Source: Hypholoma sublateritium FD-334 SS-4
Lineage: Eukaryota; Basidiomycota; Agaricomycetes; Agaricales; Strophariaceae
Direction: 5' to 3'
Assembly: GCA_000827495.1 (NCBI GenBank)
Contig: KN817548.1
Span: 280,429-344,428, forward strand
DNA length: 64,000 bases
The position numbers and the translations under genes were made by a program. Under the pieces are notes generated by a model that saw only the letters and a program-made list of their open reading frames with translations, was not told the DNA's origin and did not search any database. Shown piece after piece: positions 23,117 through 33,833 of the stretch (position 1 is its first letter; every line of letters begins with the position of its first letter).

Positions 23117-23552
23117 ACAACTATTTGTCACTTCGGAGTAGACAGATATGGAGGCAGAAATGTCACGAAACAATGTATGATTTCCATTAATACCTGACAT
23201 TTACTATACTTCTGTGACTCATGGTCAAGAACTTAAGCAACTACGATATTGGATTACGATCATCCAAGGCCGTGGGACCCTTAATAGAGGTCGCATTAAG
23301 AATGTTTGTACATACAATATAGGCACGCGCTTCGAAGGTAGATGTTGATACTTGAGCATCTCTCAAGCCTCGAATACAAATTCCATCACTGACGAATGTT
23401 GTCATCGCCTTCTCGTTCGCGTCAAATATCCGTTCATGTTTCACGCCATGCAGTACGTCAGGGTTAGTATGCCAGATAGGCCGTACCTTAGACCCCCAAA
23501 ATTAGCTCTGCATCTCTACGAAAGTATGCTGCGTACCGATACGGGCGTAGCT
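23117..23552. other. Intergenic, convergent 3' flanks
   Basis: Between pseudokinase 3 (plus) and the second small Cys-rich gene (minus); no feature seen. Confidence 0.55.
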
Positions 23553-23759
23553 TCAATGCGAAGGCTTGATTTCTGTCCCTGTTAATTTACTGCAGGAGGT
23601 GGCTCCGCAATAATCTGAGCTTTTCGAGGTTTTTCGAGCGCCAAGGTTGGGACATGGTATTTGTGCGCTAGTAGCGGTTCCAGGTTGCGAGAGCCTGCAA
23701 TAGCTCATGGTGCTGTGTGAACGACCACACAGGAAAACAGTGGCGACCATGTGGCACAT
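23553..23759 (-). CDS. Small Cys-rich protein, paralogue B, 68 aa
   Basis: The ATG at 23759 opens a 68-residue frame whose Cys/His pattern follows paralogue A at 20975: Cys2, Cys11-Gly12, His15, Cys21, then CP at 36-37 and CG-x3-C at 51-56. The centre is six residues longer than in A, and the first Cys of the CC pair is Tyr. Upstream on the minus strand, a GTGAGC donor and a GACAG acceptor near the ATG suggest a 5'-leader intron like that of A. There is no signal peptide. Shared spacing and likely shared leader intron argue that both are real genes from one duplication. Function unknown; metal binding is a guess. Confidence 0.55.
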   Translation of the reverse strand: MCHMVATVFLCGRSHSTMSYCRLSQPGTATSAQIPCPNLGARKTSKSSDYCGATSCSKLTGTEIKPSH

Positions 23760-24929
23760 GTTCGTCAGAGTCTGTCAAAGCCGAACTCGCATGAATAAAC
23801 CCCCAATAGTTCAGTAGTTATGTATAAAGCTCACAATAGACGGAGAATAGTAAAATCGTGTGGTCCTTGTCCTTGGAGAACAAGTAGAAACATGCACTCT
23901 ATTTAACTATACGAGCTCCAGGAATTTCCATGAAATACACAACTAGGTAACTGACGCACTGTTCGGGTACATATCCAGTGATTCTACCTATATCGGCATG
24001 CTTCTATTGAAAAATAAGTGTAGCTAGCCTAGTCTCTCACATTGCAGCAATGTGAGTCTGCGATTACAATGCGAGATACACTCAATGATTCAGAAACAAT
24101 TCACTGCCTATCTTGGGCAACAATTCAAGTGGCTTGTGTCTGATGTCAGGAGCTGCTCACATCTCCCGCCGCTGTCAAAGTCAAAGGAGAAATATCTTGT
24201 TTGGGCCCATCTCAGGCACCACGTCCTGGCTCGGGGTTTGGTGCCCTTGGGAAGATCAACTTCTGATAGGAAATACAGGAGTCCGCCTATAATGGTAGTG
24301 TATCCAATGTCCGCATTGGGACACGATCAACCCCTTCGCATGGGCCTTATGTAACTCTTCAGCCATTGAAAAACATATAGTACCATCTGGATAACCTATT
24401 TTCTCTGTCTCCCTACAATGTACTTATACTTATACTCAATGGGAGCGCATATGTACAACGAGCGTTCTTTGAGAACCTGTCAGAAAGTCTAGAGTGTCTG
24501 GTCCCAGGCAAGTCCCAGGATTATAGTATCGAATGAAAGGTCGAATCTGCAAACGGAGGGAGCGCTTGTTACAATAACGCTCAGGTATTGCGACTGCCAA
24601 AGGCATGACCAGAGTCCCGGCAAATGTAATAAATACGACAACTACCATATTTTAGTGACATAGTAGGGCCAAACGAGAGGTACATCTAGTATAATACCGA
24701 CAGCGGTGAACAGTTTCGCACAAATGCGGATACCAGGTTGCGCTAGAGCTTCGAGGGCTCGGCGCGACTGTTAGAAAGCGTGTTTAGCCAGTAGCCTAAT
24801 CAATTTCCTCGGTTGCACTTGCGAAATAGGAGCGCAACAGTTTATTTACAAGAAGTACCGACCGCTGCGCGAACTCGAAAAGGTTCCGGGCCAGTAGGAA
24901 TGCAGAATCCTTCTCGGGGATGCGTCAAT
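23760..24929. other. Intergenic, no supported gene
   Basis: 1.2 kb with short frames only. The last part is the 3' flank of the first ubiquitin hydrolase gene. Confidence 0.55.
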
Positions 24930-25719
24930 TCACGGATTTCGTAGGGCAGGTGCAAGCACGATGCACGAAAAGAGTAAATCGCCGCCTTCATCGTTTTTCT
25001 CGATCTCCATGACCCTCCGTAGTCCCGCATCCAGTGCTTTCTCACTCAGCATGTCCTCGTTTTCTGCGAGGACGCCGCGGTCAAGCGGCCCCTTCCGCGA
25101 CCCTTCTAATTCCCAAAGATGGCCATCCGTGCCCTTGACGAACGCAACGAAATGGTTGCCCCTATCATGATCCACGGGCGGCACCTCCGACTGCCCCTGC
25201 TGCGCGGCATCGCGGTGCGCCGCTTCGTAGAACTCGCTTTCCTCCAGCACGCGCGCGCGAGGGAGCATGGTCTTGGGCTGCGCCTCCGCGCGAATACGCG
25301 CGAGCTCGGACGCAGGGAGGATGTGCTCTACAGGCGCACCGTTTAGGACGCAGTGCAGAAGCCCGATAGAGCCGCAGGCGTTGCCGATGGTCTGCTTGAA
25401 CCAAAGGACGGGGTCGTCGCCGACATCTTCATAGTCGCCCTTGCCCGCGTCTTCCTCTTCGCGTGCGCGCTTCCACGCAGGCGTCATAGGGATGGTGACG
25501 AGCAGCGCGTGCGCTGGGCGTGGAGCGAGCGCGAGGAGGTCTGGCTCGGTGAGCGAGTAAACGTCGTGGAACGCGAGCGCGGGTGAGAGGCCGAGCCGCG
25601 CCGCGAGCGGGTTCATGACATCAGGGTTGTTTTCTGCAAGTACGCTCGAGATCAGAGGTTCAATGTGCGGATGATTAGATGTAGGGATTACCAAGTATCC
25701 CGAAAGTCTTTTTGGCCAT
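24930..25719 (-). CDS. Ubiquitin carboxyl-terminal hydrolase, UCH family (copy 1), 243 aa
   Basis: Cysteine protease of family C12 (UCHL3/Yuh1 type) that trims ubiquitin or Nedd8/Rub1 C-terminal adducts. Exon 1 is 25692-25719 (MAKKTFGIL) and exon 2 is 24930-25633, with a 58-base intron. The active-site set is complete: oxyanion Gln90 (WFKQT), nucleophile Cys96 (NACGSIGLLH), His170 (GNHFVAFV) and Asp179 (TDGHLWELEG). LGLSPALAFHDVYSL and DLLFSCIVLAPA are family landmarks, and the length is normal. The crossover loop around ARVLEESEFYEAAHRDAAQQG is variable and polar. A close duplicate lies 1.77 kb away at 26713-27487 in the same orientation. Confidence 0.95.
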
Positions 25720-26712
25720 GGTGGTGGTATGAGTCAAAGTCACCTTGGATCAACCTCGGATCGGATAAGCTAACGCACCAGCATGACCAAATTCAGGTAA
25801 AATCTACTCGAACCTATTTTTAGATTTGTGGCACTTGTACCGAGTTTGAACGTTCTGAACCTTCGCTTGCAAAAGTGACATAGACATCATATTAGAGATC
25901 GTAGAACATTTTAACTCAAGTAATATATATGTACACATAATACACAAGTCAAGTATCACTGAATAACCACCACGAAGAGGCAGTTAGTACATAAGTTGTT
26001 CCTAGAATTGCAAAGCGGCCTCCAGCGTAGAAAACGACGCCGACTGCATTTCGGTGCCACTTCGCAGATAAGGAGCTATCACGTCAATTAACGCATATAT
26101 AATCCTTAAAACACGTTGCAATTGATGTCGACAACTTGCTGAGTATGTGCTAATAGTAAATGAACCATACGTGCAAATATGTTTTCAGGTGATCCACAGG
26201 AACGCCGAGTCGCCGTGTACTGGTTTAAGACATCTGTTGGCTGTCGGTTGCATTGCGCGTGCCTGCGAATAATATTAACGATGAAGTGATCTTTCCTGTG
26301 CATTTTAGGGGAATACTTACAGCGCAGCACTAATAAGCTGACTTCTACCAACGCATGTACAAATGGAGAAATACGATAACATACCACAGTGCTAAGGTGC
26401 GATTTGGGGTGGAATGAGTAACTACTACGTGGTGTATCTTGCCTTCGAAGCGTAAGTGAGGTGGAGTGACGACAAGTGTGGAATAGTTGACACGAATGCG
26501 GATAATTGCCTTCAAAATCCAGAGGTTTCATTGGCACGCCTGGAAAATACCGCTTTGAGTCAATATGGCTTCGACATACTTGGGGAATAAGAACCGGGTC
26601 GTATTTTTACAAGAAGATTCAGAGACAAAAAGAACCCGAAGAATGCTCCGGGAAGCTAGGAAGGATGCACTCAAACTGGAATCCGACTCGGGGACGCTTT
26701 GATTAATAGATT
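25720..26712. other. Spacer between the duplicated UCH genes
   Basis: About 1 kb. A minus-strand frame of 143 codons (26106-26537) opens with ATG, but I recognise no family or splice pattern and do not call it. Sequence upstream of copy 1 (a GGTATGAGTCAAAG segment) is shared with copy 2, marking the 5' limit of the duplicated unit. Confidence 0.5.
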
Positions 26713-27487
26713 TCAGGTGGCAGGGGCAAGCACAATACACGAAAAGAGTAAATCGCCGCCTTCATCGTTTTTCTCGATCTCCATGACTCTTCGTAGTCCT
26801 GCATTGAGTGCTTTCTCACTCAGCATGTCCTCATTTTCTGCGAGGATGCAGCGGTCAAGCGGCCCCTTTCGTGACCCTTCTAATTCCCAAAGATGGCCGT
26901 CCGTGCCCTTGACGAACGCAACGAAATGGTTGTGCTCCACGGGCGGCACGTCCGACTGCCCCTGCTGTGCGGCGTCGCGGTGCGCCGCTTCGTAGAACTC
27001 GCTTTCTTCCAGCACGCGCGCGCGAGGGACCATGGTCTTGGGCAGCGCATCTTTACGGATACGCGCGAGCTCTGAATCAGGTAGGATGTGCGCAGCAGGC
27101 GTTCCGTTTAGGACACAGTGCAAGAGGCCGATCGAGCCGCAGGCGTGTTCGATGGTCTGCTGGAACCACAGGACGGGGTCGTCGCCGACATCTTCATAGT
27201 CGCCCTTTCCCGCGTCTTCCTCTTCACGGGCGCGTCTCCACGCAGGAGTCATGGGTATGGTAACGAGCAGCGCGTGCGCTGGGCGCGGCACGAGCGCGAG
27301 GAGGTCTGGCTCGGTGAGCGAGTAGATGTCGTGGAACGCGAGCGCGGGTGAGAGGCCGAGCCGTGCCGCGAGCGGGTTCATAACGTCAGGGTTGTTTTCT
27401 GCGAGTAAGTAGGCTCGAAATCAGGCGTTCAATGTGCGGATAATCGATGAAGAGATTACCAAGTATCCCAAAAATCTTTTTGGCCAT
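26713..27487 (-). CDS. Ubiquitin carboxyl-terminal hydrolase, UCH family (copy 2), 237 aa
   Basis: Same two-exon plan as copy 1: exon 1 27460-27487 (28 bases, MAKKIFGIL) and exon 2 26713-27398. Gln, Cys (HACGSIGLLH), His (HNHFVAFV) and Asp (TDGHLWELEG) of the active site are all present, so it should be active. It differs from copy 1 by scattered substitutions, a four-residue gap before the catalytic His, and a shorter C-terminus ending LAPAT. Both frames are free of stops, so the pair is under constraint or recent. The two genes could differ in expression or in preference between ubiquitin and Nedd8; that is speculation. Confidence 0.95.
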
Positions 27488-28565
27488 GGCGATGGTATGA
27501 GTCAAAGTTATCTTGGATGCTCGTTCTCATGATCAGCCGTTCTCGTCGCACGATCACTGATGTTTGCCTCGTGCCATCCGCGTTGCAATGGCGCTTCTGA
27601 GTTGTTCGGAGTTCCTGGGGTCACTCAAAAGTTGTGTCACCGCGGCTGTTCATTCGGCATGTATAATTAATATTGATTCTGAGCGGCGCGTAGGCGCCCA
27701 ATTAGTCTGTTCAGGGCTTAGAACTATACGATGAGATCTCGCAAAGATCTCGGGGTCAAAGTTATAACGGCCCTTATTGATCTGCATTATTATATGGACA
27801 TGTACACAGCGCCCATGAATTTGAAGCGATTTCGCTTCTACGGTCCCATGGAACTCCTTGGGAACAGGAACAAATAAATCACAGATGCTGGTAGAAGTTC
27901 GCTATTAATAGATTCTTGAAGGGTCTGATAGCGGCGGTTTGGTCAGAAATCTCTGTGTTGTGCCCCGAAACGGAGTGGTACAGATTATGTATTAACGAAA
28001 TACTAGTACTAGTACTGATTCTAGTCGATATTTCTGCACGGGGCGATGCGGGGAGTCCGTATCGCCTTTGAATATTTACATGTACAAGTTGCCCAACAAC
28101 GCGATTTGCTTGGTGGTCCGAGTTTCATGATGGTGTACTGACGACCTTCATGTTTAACCTTGAAAAGTTCCATGTGTGCTCAGGTACTTATGAGATACTG
28201 AGATACTTGCCCAACTTTCGTGCACAGTGCACGTCTAACTGGCACGAGCGACGAATGCACAACGAATGCACTTTGATTTTGGCCTGGAGCGTGGGCATTT
28301 CTGAGTCATGATCTCAACTGCTGAGACGAATGCCACATCAACCATACAAACTACGTTCACTCATGTTCCGCTCTAGCTTTCTTGTTCCAACAAGATGCTT
28401 TTCGAAAATTCGATATATATCAAATTCAACATCGAATTCCGAGTATACAGTCTTGTTCGCTACGCCGAGACGATGGCTTTACAATAACGATATTCGTAAG
28501 TCACATTTTACCCATATCGTGGTACCTCATAGTTCCTTTTAACAAATACCAGAGCCTTGCCAGAG
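27488..28565. other. Intergenic, no supported gene
   Basis: Upstream of UCH copy 2 and upstream of the AIM9-like gene (divergent). Short frames only. Confidence 0.55.
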
Positions 28566-30303
28566 ATGTCTCTGAGACGATTGAACTTCGATGCCGACGC
28601 TCTGGTAGCTGTAGCGGTAAAGGCGTCTGGGGCGTCGGAGGGTAACGAAATAGCAGTCATAGCCGAAGGTACTTTCCTATTCGTCCCGCATTATGAGCTG
28701 GTGTACTCAACAGTATTCAGGATCGTACAACCGCGTCTTCCGCATTAATTTTGCGGACGGAAAGGATGTTATTGCACGTATCGCATTTCCTACTGCCGGG
28801 CCGAAAAGCCTTCTTACCCGCAGTGAAGTGGGGCATACGTTTTTTTGCGTGCACTAGCGTGCATCGGCGTGCAGCTGGCGCGCAGTTGCGTGCATTAGCT
28901 TGCATTAGCGTGCAGGATGCACGCAAGTGCACGCAAAAATCTGGTTGCCCAGTGAAGTGGCCACAATGGACTTTGTTCGGTCTCGTCTTGGCCCTCGCGT
29001 CCCCAAGGTGCTGGCTTGGGACGCCTCGTCGGATAACGCTGTTGGCTGCGAGTACATCATCATGGAAAAATGCGTCGGCCCTACTCTTCACAACCGGGTG
29101 GATGCTAACCCGAATTCTTTCCGTCACATTTATGACGTCGCAGAGCTAATGAGTAATCTGGCATCAATTCCGTTTTCGCAGTACGGAAGCATCTACTACA
29201 AGGAGGACGTTGACCCTCATCTTCAAGAGAGACCTATACGCTGAAGAAATAGATGAAGACGAATTATCTAGACGATTCCGGATTGGTCCGAGCGTGGAAC
29301 GACGTTTTTATCGAGGCGGGCGCGCTCATCTGCCTGTTGACCGTGGTCCATGTAATTCACTTTTGTTAATGTTCGTGCTACTCTGACATTGATATTTTCA
29401 GGGAAGGATATACAGTCCTATATCAGGTCAGTTGCCCGCTGTGAGATCGAGTGGATTAAATCGTATTCCAATTCTCCGGAAGCCCAAAATCAAGTTGGAG
29501 CTCGACATACCGCAGAACAACACATAGCATTGCTTCAGAAATGGGCGACCATTTTTCCAGCCGTTCTCCCCCAGAGCATCTACTGCATGCCCACCCTCTC
29601 GCACCCCGACTTGCATGCCGACAATATCTGCGTCACTGACGCCGACCCTATGTCGGTCACTTCGATTATCGACTGGCAAAGTGCATCTGTCCTTCCGCTA
29701 TTCGAAAGCGAAATGCCCAAGTTCCTCGATCATCAAATATTCGGATCGCAGTTCAAGTATATAAGTACTTCTGATAACCTGGAACAACCTGTGATGCCGG
29801 ACAATTTCAACACACTAGGGAATGAGGAGCGATCTCAGGCGACGGCGGAGTTCTTGCAGGCTTGGCCTAAGCATGCTTACCTCAAGCATCTATCTCAGCT
29901 GCATCCTCGACTTGCTGATCATGAAGTCGCGCAGCTTCCTCAGATAGAGGTCCTGAGAAGGGCAATCTACCACTCGGCGCACTCCTGGTCTCAGGGCCTT
30001 CCTGCTCTGGAACAAATGTTGATGGTGATTAAGTACGCTTATGGAGGAACGTTTCCTATCCACAAGGACTACCCAGCTGCAGGGATATTTTCTGGCGAGG
30101 ATCTAGAGCAATACAGCGCAGATATGGATGAATTGATCGAGGAACAAGAACATGAAGCAGCTGTGATGGAATTGCTCCAGGAAGATGGCATTTGTGTTTC
30201 GCAGGACGGAGGTGTGGCTGAGCAGGATTTTGAAGCGGCACTGAAGAAAGCAGAGGATATACGGTCGCGTTGTATAGCACATGGGAGTACTGAGCGAGGG
30301 TAA
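28566..30303 (+). pseudogene. AIM9-like phosphotransferase (APH fold), interrupted
   Basis: The reconstructed frame follows fungal AIM9-like proteins, an aminoglycoside-phosphotransferase-fold family linked to mitochondria. Exon 1 is 28566-28668, and a normal intron ends at 28720. Then GSYNRVFRINF...PTAGPKSLLTRSEV runs to 28831. A 129-base unit (28832-28960) splits this from ATMDFVRSRLG and brings a stop codon if unspliced. A second lesion near 29238, apparently loss of two bases in ERP-YAEE, shifts the frame. Beyond it the sequence is fine: an intron with donor GTAATT after GGTCCAT rejoins GPW-KDIQSY, and LSHPDLHADN (HxDxxxxN) and the SIIDWQ metal site are intact up to the TAA at 30301-30303. 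The single in-frame splice of the insert would not cure the frameshift. It is probably a recent pseudogene, unless the frameshift is a sequencing error. Confidence 0.75.
28832..28949. mobile_element. Short TIR element (MITE-like, 118 bases) with 11-base target duplication
   Basis: CAGTGAAGTGG occurs at 28821-28831 and again at 28950-28960, flanking the element. Its ends GGCA...TTTTTGCGTGCAC and GTGCACGCAAAAA...TGCC are inverted repeats matching at 18 of 23 positions, including 13 contiguous. The inside repeats GCGTGCA/TGCATTAGC many times and contains GCGTGCA-GGA-TGCACGC, a perfect palindrome. The long target duplication suggests a Mutator-like origin; that is inference. It sits inside the AIM9-like coding sequence. 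Confidence 0.8.
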
Positions 30304-30593
30304 ATATGTCCCGACTATGGATTCATGTGTGTGATTGATATTGTACAAGTACGTATCGTAGTAAAATTCTGCGTGATGAGTGTGATTAGGCTTATTTCAT
30401 TTATCATCTCCAAGAAATACGCTTACGGTGATTCGACAGACATTGATCTGGCCAATTCAACGAGAGAAAGCGGCATTCTTGAGTTTAGCCAAACGCCTGT
30501 GCAGGCATTATGCTATTAATAGATTTAATAGTAGTTTGAATAATTTCTGATTTTCGTACGAAGGTAGTGCAGCATAAATTAAGCATTAACAGA

Positions 30594-31591
30594 TTACTGA
30601 GAAGTGGCTACGGCGGTCTTGGACGCCTTGGCGGAAACGGTCTCGTCCTTCACGATCTTCTTGCCCAACGACGCGATTTGATCAGAGGGCTTGACCACAG
30701 CCTCCTTTTTCAGCGCAGCACCGACGTGCAGCGGCATGCGCTCCCAGGTGACGACCTTCATCCCGACGCCGGGCATCGCGTGCGTGCGCAGGTACGCGAC
30801 CCAGCGCTGCACGACCTCGGGGTCCGCGTCCCACGCCTTGATCGCGCGCTTGTGCACCCGGCGCTCGAAGTTCTCCTGCGCCTTCTTGTGCGCGAACGGG
30901 CCGCGCAGCACGGTCCACAGGCGGCGCTGCGTCGGCAGGCTGGCGACCTGCGACACGGGCAGCCCGAGCGCGGCCGCGGCGTGCGTCGCGAAGTGCGTGA
31001 AGAGGTTGAGCAGGTGCACGTGGTGCGAGCGGAAGTGGACGTTCGCGACGGGGATGTCGTGCGTGCGCGGGTGGAAGAAGGGCTTGCTGACGCTGCGCCC
31101 GTGGATGAGCGTCATGGCGTAGTCCTCCTCCGTGAACGGCGCGAGGTTCGGGTCGAGGGTCTGCTTCAGCGGCAGCGTGGCGGGGTCGTATTTGAGCCCG
31201 CGCCCCTCCCAGTTTGTGCTGCTGATACTGAGGGGAGGTTAGACAGGGAAGCTCCGGAAGGACAGTGGCCGTACTCTAGGATAGACTCCGCCTTCTCCAC
31301 TTTTGACACCCGCCGCCTTGGTTTAGGGACAGTAAGAGATCTTGAGTGGCCAGGTCAGCGAACATATTCGAAAATGAGTCAAATTGAGCGCACTTGGTGG
31401 TCAGAGCTTTCGGCGTTGGCGTTGGTGCTGGCGTTGACGTCGTCGCGGCATCCGGGCTAGCACACAGTCAATATCGGCTATACATGGGTAGGGCCTGGGC
31501 AGGCGGCGTACGTAGGCACGGTGCTGGCAGCGCGGGCTAGTCTGAGGGTATTTGGGACCCATTGGCGCGTGGAGCGGACGGCGGCGAACAT
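30594..31591 (-). CDS. Mitochondrial small-subunit ribosomal protein uS10m, 237 aa
   Basis: Two exons, 31512-31591 and 30594-31227, with a 284-base intron (GTACGC...CCCCTCAG with CTAAC before it). The N-terminus MFAAVRSTRQWVPNTLRLAR is rich in Arg and lacks acidic residues, as in a mitochondrial presequence. The body carries uS10 features: HDIPVANVHFRSHHVHLLNLF, LPTQRRLWTVLRGPFAHKKAQENFERRVHKRAIK and GVGMKVVTWERMPLHVG. It is longer than bacterial S10 because of fungal N- and C-terminal extensions; the C-terminal tail is Lys/Ala-rich. The protein sits in the head of the mitoribosome small subunit. It is divergent from the PARP-like gene. The long intron is the least certain part. Confidence 0.88.
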
Positions 31592-32103
31592 CGTGGTCGT
31601 CGTTCCGGTCGAGCTGGTTGCGGTCAAGAAAAGAGAACAAATTTCCCACGGATCTAAGGCGCTCTGCTTTCTGTCGCTTGCTCTCAACCTGCTCTCAACC
31701 AATAACGACTTGAAATACGCTCTACGAGGCCTTTATTATTTCTAATCCCTCTGATAGAAGTGGCACGTCGAAGAGCCCTAGATAGATGTTAAATTCGGTG
31801 ATCACAGCTACGGCCCTACGGTTCAGGAATCAAGAGGAGCTTCCTTCCGTCTTCCCAACTACACTTCCGGCTCAGGCTCAGACTCGACAGGAAAAAGATA
31901 AAATTTTGCAGGGGCAGTTCAAGAGGCACTCAAAAGCGAGGGGATCATTTTGTTCTGCACACCTGTCACCCGACACAGCCTGGTCCCGGCAATGCTGCCG
32001 CACGGGCTTGAGGCGATCTTCACATCTATCAGGCGCCCAAATTGCATCTTGGCTCTGAACGTTATCATCCTCGGCTGATTCACACGGAAGAAGAGACCAC
32101 AGC
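31592..32103. promoter_or_regulatory. Divergent promoter, uS10m / PARP-like
   Basis: The 512 bases between two divergent ATGs hold no supported coding frame. No TATA box is evident on either side. Confidence 0.45.
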
Positions 32104-33062
32104 ATGCTGCACGCCGCCCTCGATGCGTCTGGTCGCGTCTATCTGCACTCGTGCTACGATGCGTCGGTGGTAAGCTGTGCGGCTCGGAGTCGCTATCTCA
32201 TACGCTGCTTACCCTGCTCGTTCCCGCCAGAATCTCATCCACGTCAGATCTGACGACCCGGAATACCGAATCAGTGCGTCGCCTGTTGCAGGTTGTACAT
32301 CCGCGAGCTCACGTCGGGATGGGCGCAGTTGCGCAGAAGTTCCTGAACGGGTGGCTGCACCCCGATAAACCCACGCCGACGATCAAGCGCATATTCTACG
32401 TCGCCTACTCGACGGAGGAGGGCCTCGAGCACCTCGGGCGGTTCAGTGACTACTGGTGCCTATCCCTTTGTCGGTTGGGTGCCCGGGCTCGAGCTGACGC
32501 AGGTGTGCAGCAACAGGGTGGGCAACGTCGAGATGCTCTTCCACGGCACGCGGTGCGAGTGCCGCATCGGCGAGACGGCGACGAGCGTGACGGTGTGCGC
32601 GTCGGAGACGTGCAACCTGTGCAAGATCATCAAGGGATCGTATCGCATGGAAAGGGCGAAAGGCCGTGCGTCTCCTAGGTCGTCGGTTTGCTGCTCTGCA
32701 AGGGACCTGACTTTTTTCCAGAGCGGATGTTCGGGCCTGGGATATACTCCACGGAGGTGTCGTCCAAGGCGGACATCTATGCGGACAATGTGGGCGCGAG
32801 CCAGAACAAGCACGTCATGATCGTCAACCACGTCGCGCTGGGGCGCTCGAAGATGATGTACGAGGCGTCGCACGACATGCAGCATGCGCCGCCTATGTAT
32901 AACTCGGTGCGGTCTCTTTTCATTGTGGGGTTCTGGGCTGATGAGATCGGGCTGCAGGTCACGGCGGCGACGTACCCGCAGGGCGGGAAGGTGAACTACC
33001 ACGAGGCGGTGGTGTATCGCGAGGACGCGATATGCGCGAATGCGATTGTGGTTTATTCATAG
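32104..33062 (+). CDS. PARP-like ADP-ribosyltransferase, 226-243 aa
   Basis: A compact basidiomycete protein with a PARP catalytic fold. Exons: 32104-32169, 32231-32273, 32329-32455, 32511-32665 and 32722-33062. The H-Y-E set is visible: His in LFHGTRCECRIGE, Tyr in FGPGIYSTEVSSKADIYA, and Glu in NYHEAVVYREDAI. A Cys pair CASETCNLCKII lies between them, as in this fungal subgroup. It would transfer ADP-ribose from NAD+ to an unknown target. Exon 5 may hold one more intron, 32907-32957 (51 bases, GTGCGG...CTGCAG). This is in frame, so the sequence alone allows both forms, but splicing it gives YNSVTAATYPQGG, closer to the family. The short N-terminus and start codon are less certain; an upstream exon is possible. 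Confidence 0.8.
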
Positions 33063-33345
33063 GATCCACTGTACAAATCAAGGGGTATAGATGATGCTTT
33101 TCCATACAGTTTCGCGAGCTGATGCAGAAGCGTTTGGTGACAGTGAAAGGGTGTGCATAAATATGTAGGCGGCGGGCAACTGGCGTATCGTAAGCTGTTC
33201 CAATTCAATAGCCAAATATACACCTTGTATCGGAAATCCGCAGATGGTGCCCCTCCTTCCACGTCCTCTATAGATTGTCCTGCGGAGAGATAAAGGGATG
33301 CGTGCATACAACCCCAGCGGCACGGCCCGCCGCGGGCAGACCGCT

Positions 33346-33833
33346 TCATTCGAACTGTTTCTCGAGATGTTGACGAATGACGGTCGAGACCTCGCGCTTT
33401 ACGGCGAGGGGGATCGAGGCTGCGCGAAAAAATGAGGGGCCATTGTGGTATGGTGGCACGAAAGAAAAAAGACGCACTGGACGCGGCCCTCGGCGTGATA
33501 TCAGCCAACAGCCGGTCAAACGCGAGCGGCTCCATGCCCCGCGCAGCCTCTGGTGGGACGAGACGTCGTGAGCACGGTACACGCGCCGCAGGAGGGGAAG
33601 GGGTAGGGCGCACCTTTGCTCTTGTGGCGGACGTCGTCGCACCAGCCGCTCTCGTTGAGCTTGGCGAACATGACCGCGCGTATCCTGGGGGGGGGTATGA
33701 CCTCATATGAGCTGCTTATTACATAGTAGGCGTGCCGCGGTGCGGGGGGGCGGACTCACTGCTCCCATTCGCCGCTCTCGATGAGCCGTTTGCGGAGCTG
33801 TAGATAGAGCGCGTTGACGTCGGCGGGTGGCAT
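33346..33833 (-). CDS. sus1: SUS1/ENY2, transcription and mRNA-export adaptor, 96 aa
   Basis: Small helical protein shared by the SAGA deubiquitinase module and the TREX-2 export complex at the nuclear pore. Four exons: 33760-33833, 33614-33684, 33478-33549 and 33346-33419. They are all in phase and total 291 bases. Landmarks are ALYLQLRKRLIESGEWEQ, MFAKLNESGWCDDVRHKSK, MEPLAFDRLLADITPRA and VKREVSTVIRQHLEKQFE. Length is normal. The yeast SUS1 gene is itself intron-rich, and so is this one. The start lies 322 bases from the divergent mago nashi start. Identification is firm. Confidence 0.95.

Larger units (their letters stand above)
24955..27505. repeat. Tandem segmental duplication carrying the UCH gene
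   Basis: A unit of about 780 bases around 24955-25735 is repeated at about 26725-27505 in direct orientation. It includes the whole coding region, the intron position and about 20 bases upstream of the ATG. The 3' similarity begins near the stop codon. The 1-kb spacer is not shared. Confidence 0.75.

Noticed and set aside
26106..26537. 143-codon minus-strand frame between the UCH copies
   Set aside because: No recognisable motif, no splice partners and no promoter signal; it may be chance.
30567..31460. 297-codon plus-strand frame
   Set aside because: Antisense of the GC-rich uS10m gene; the composition (runs of Arg and Val) is typical of a shadow frame.
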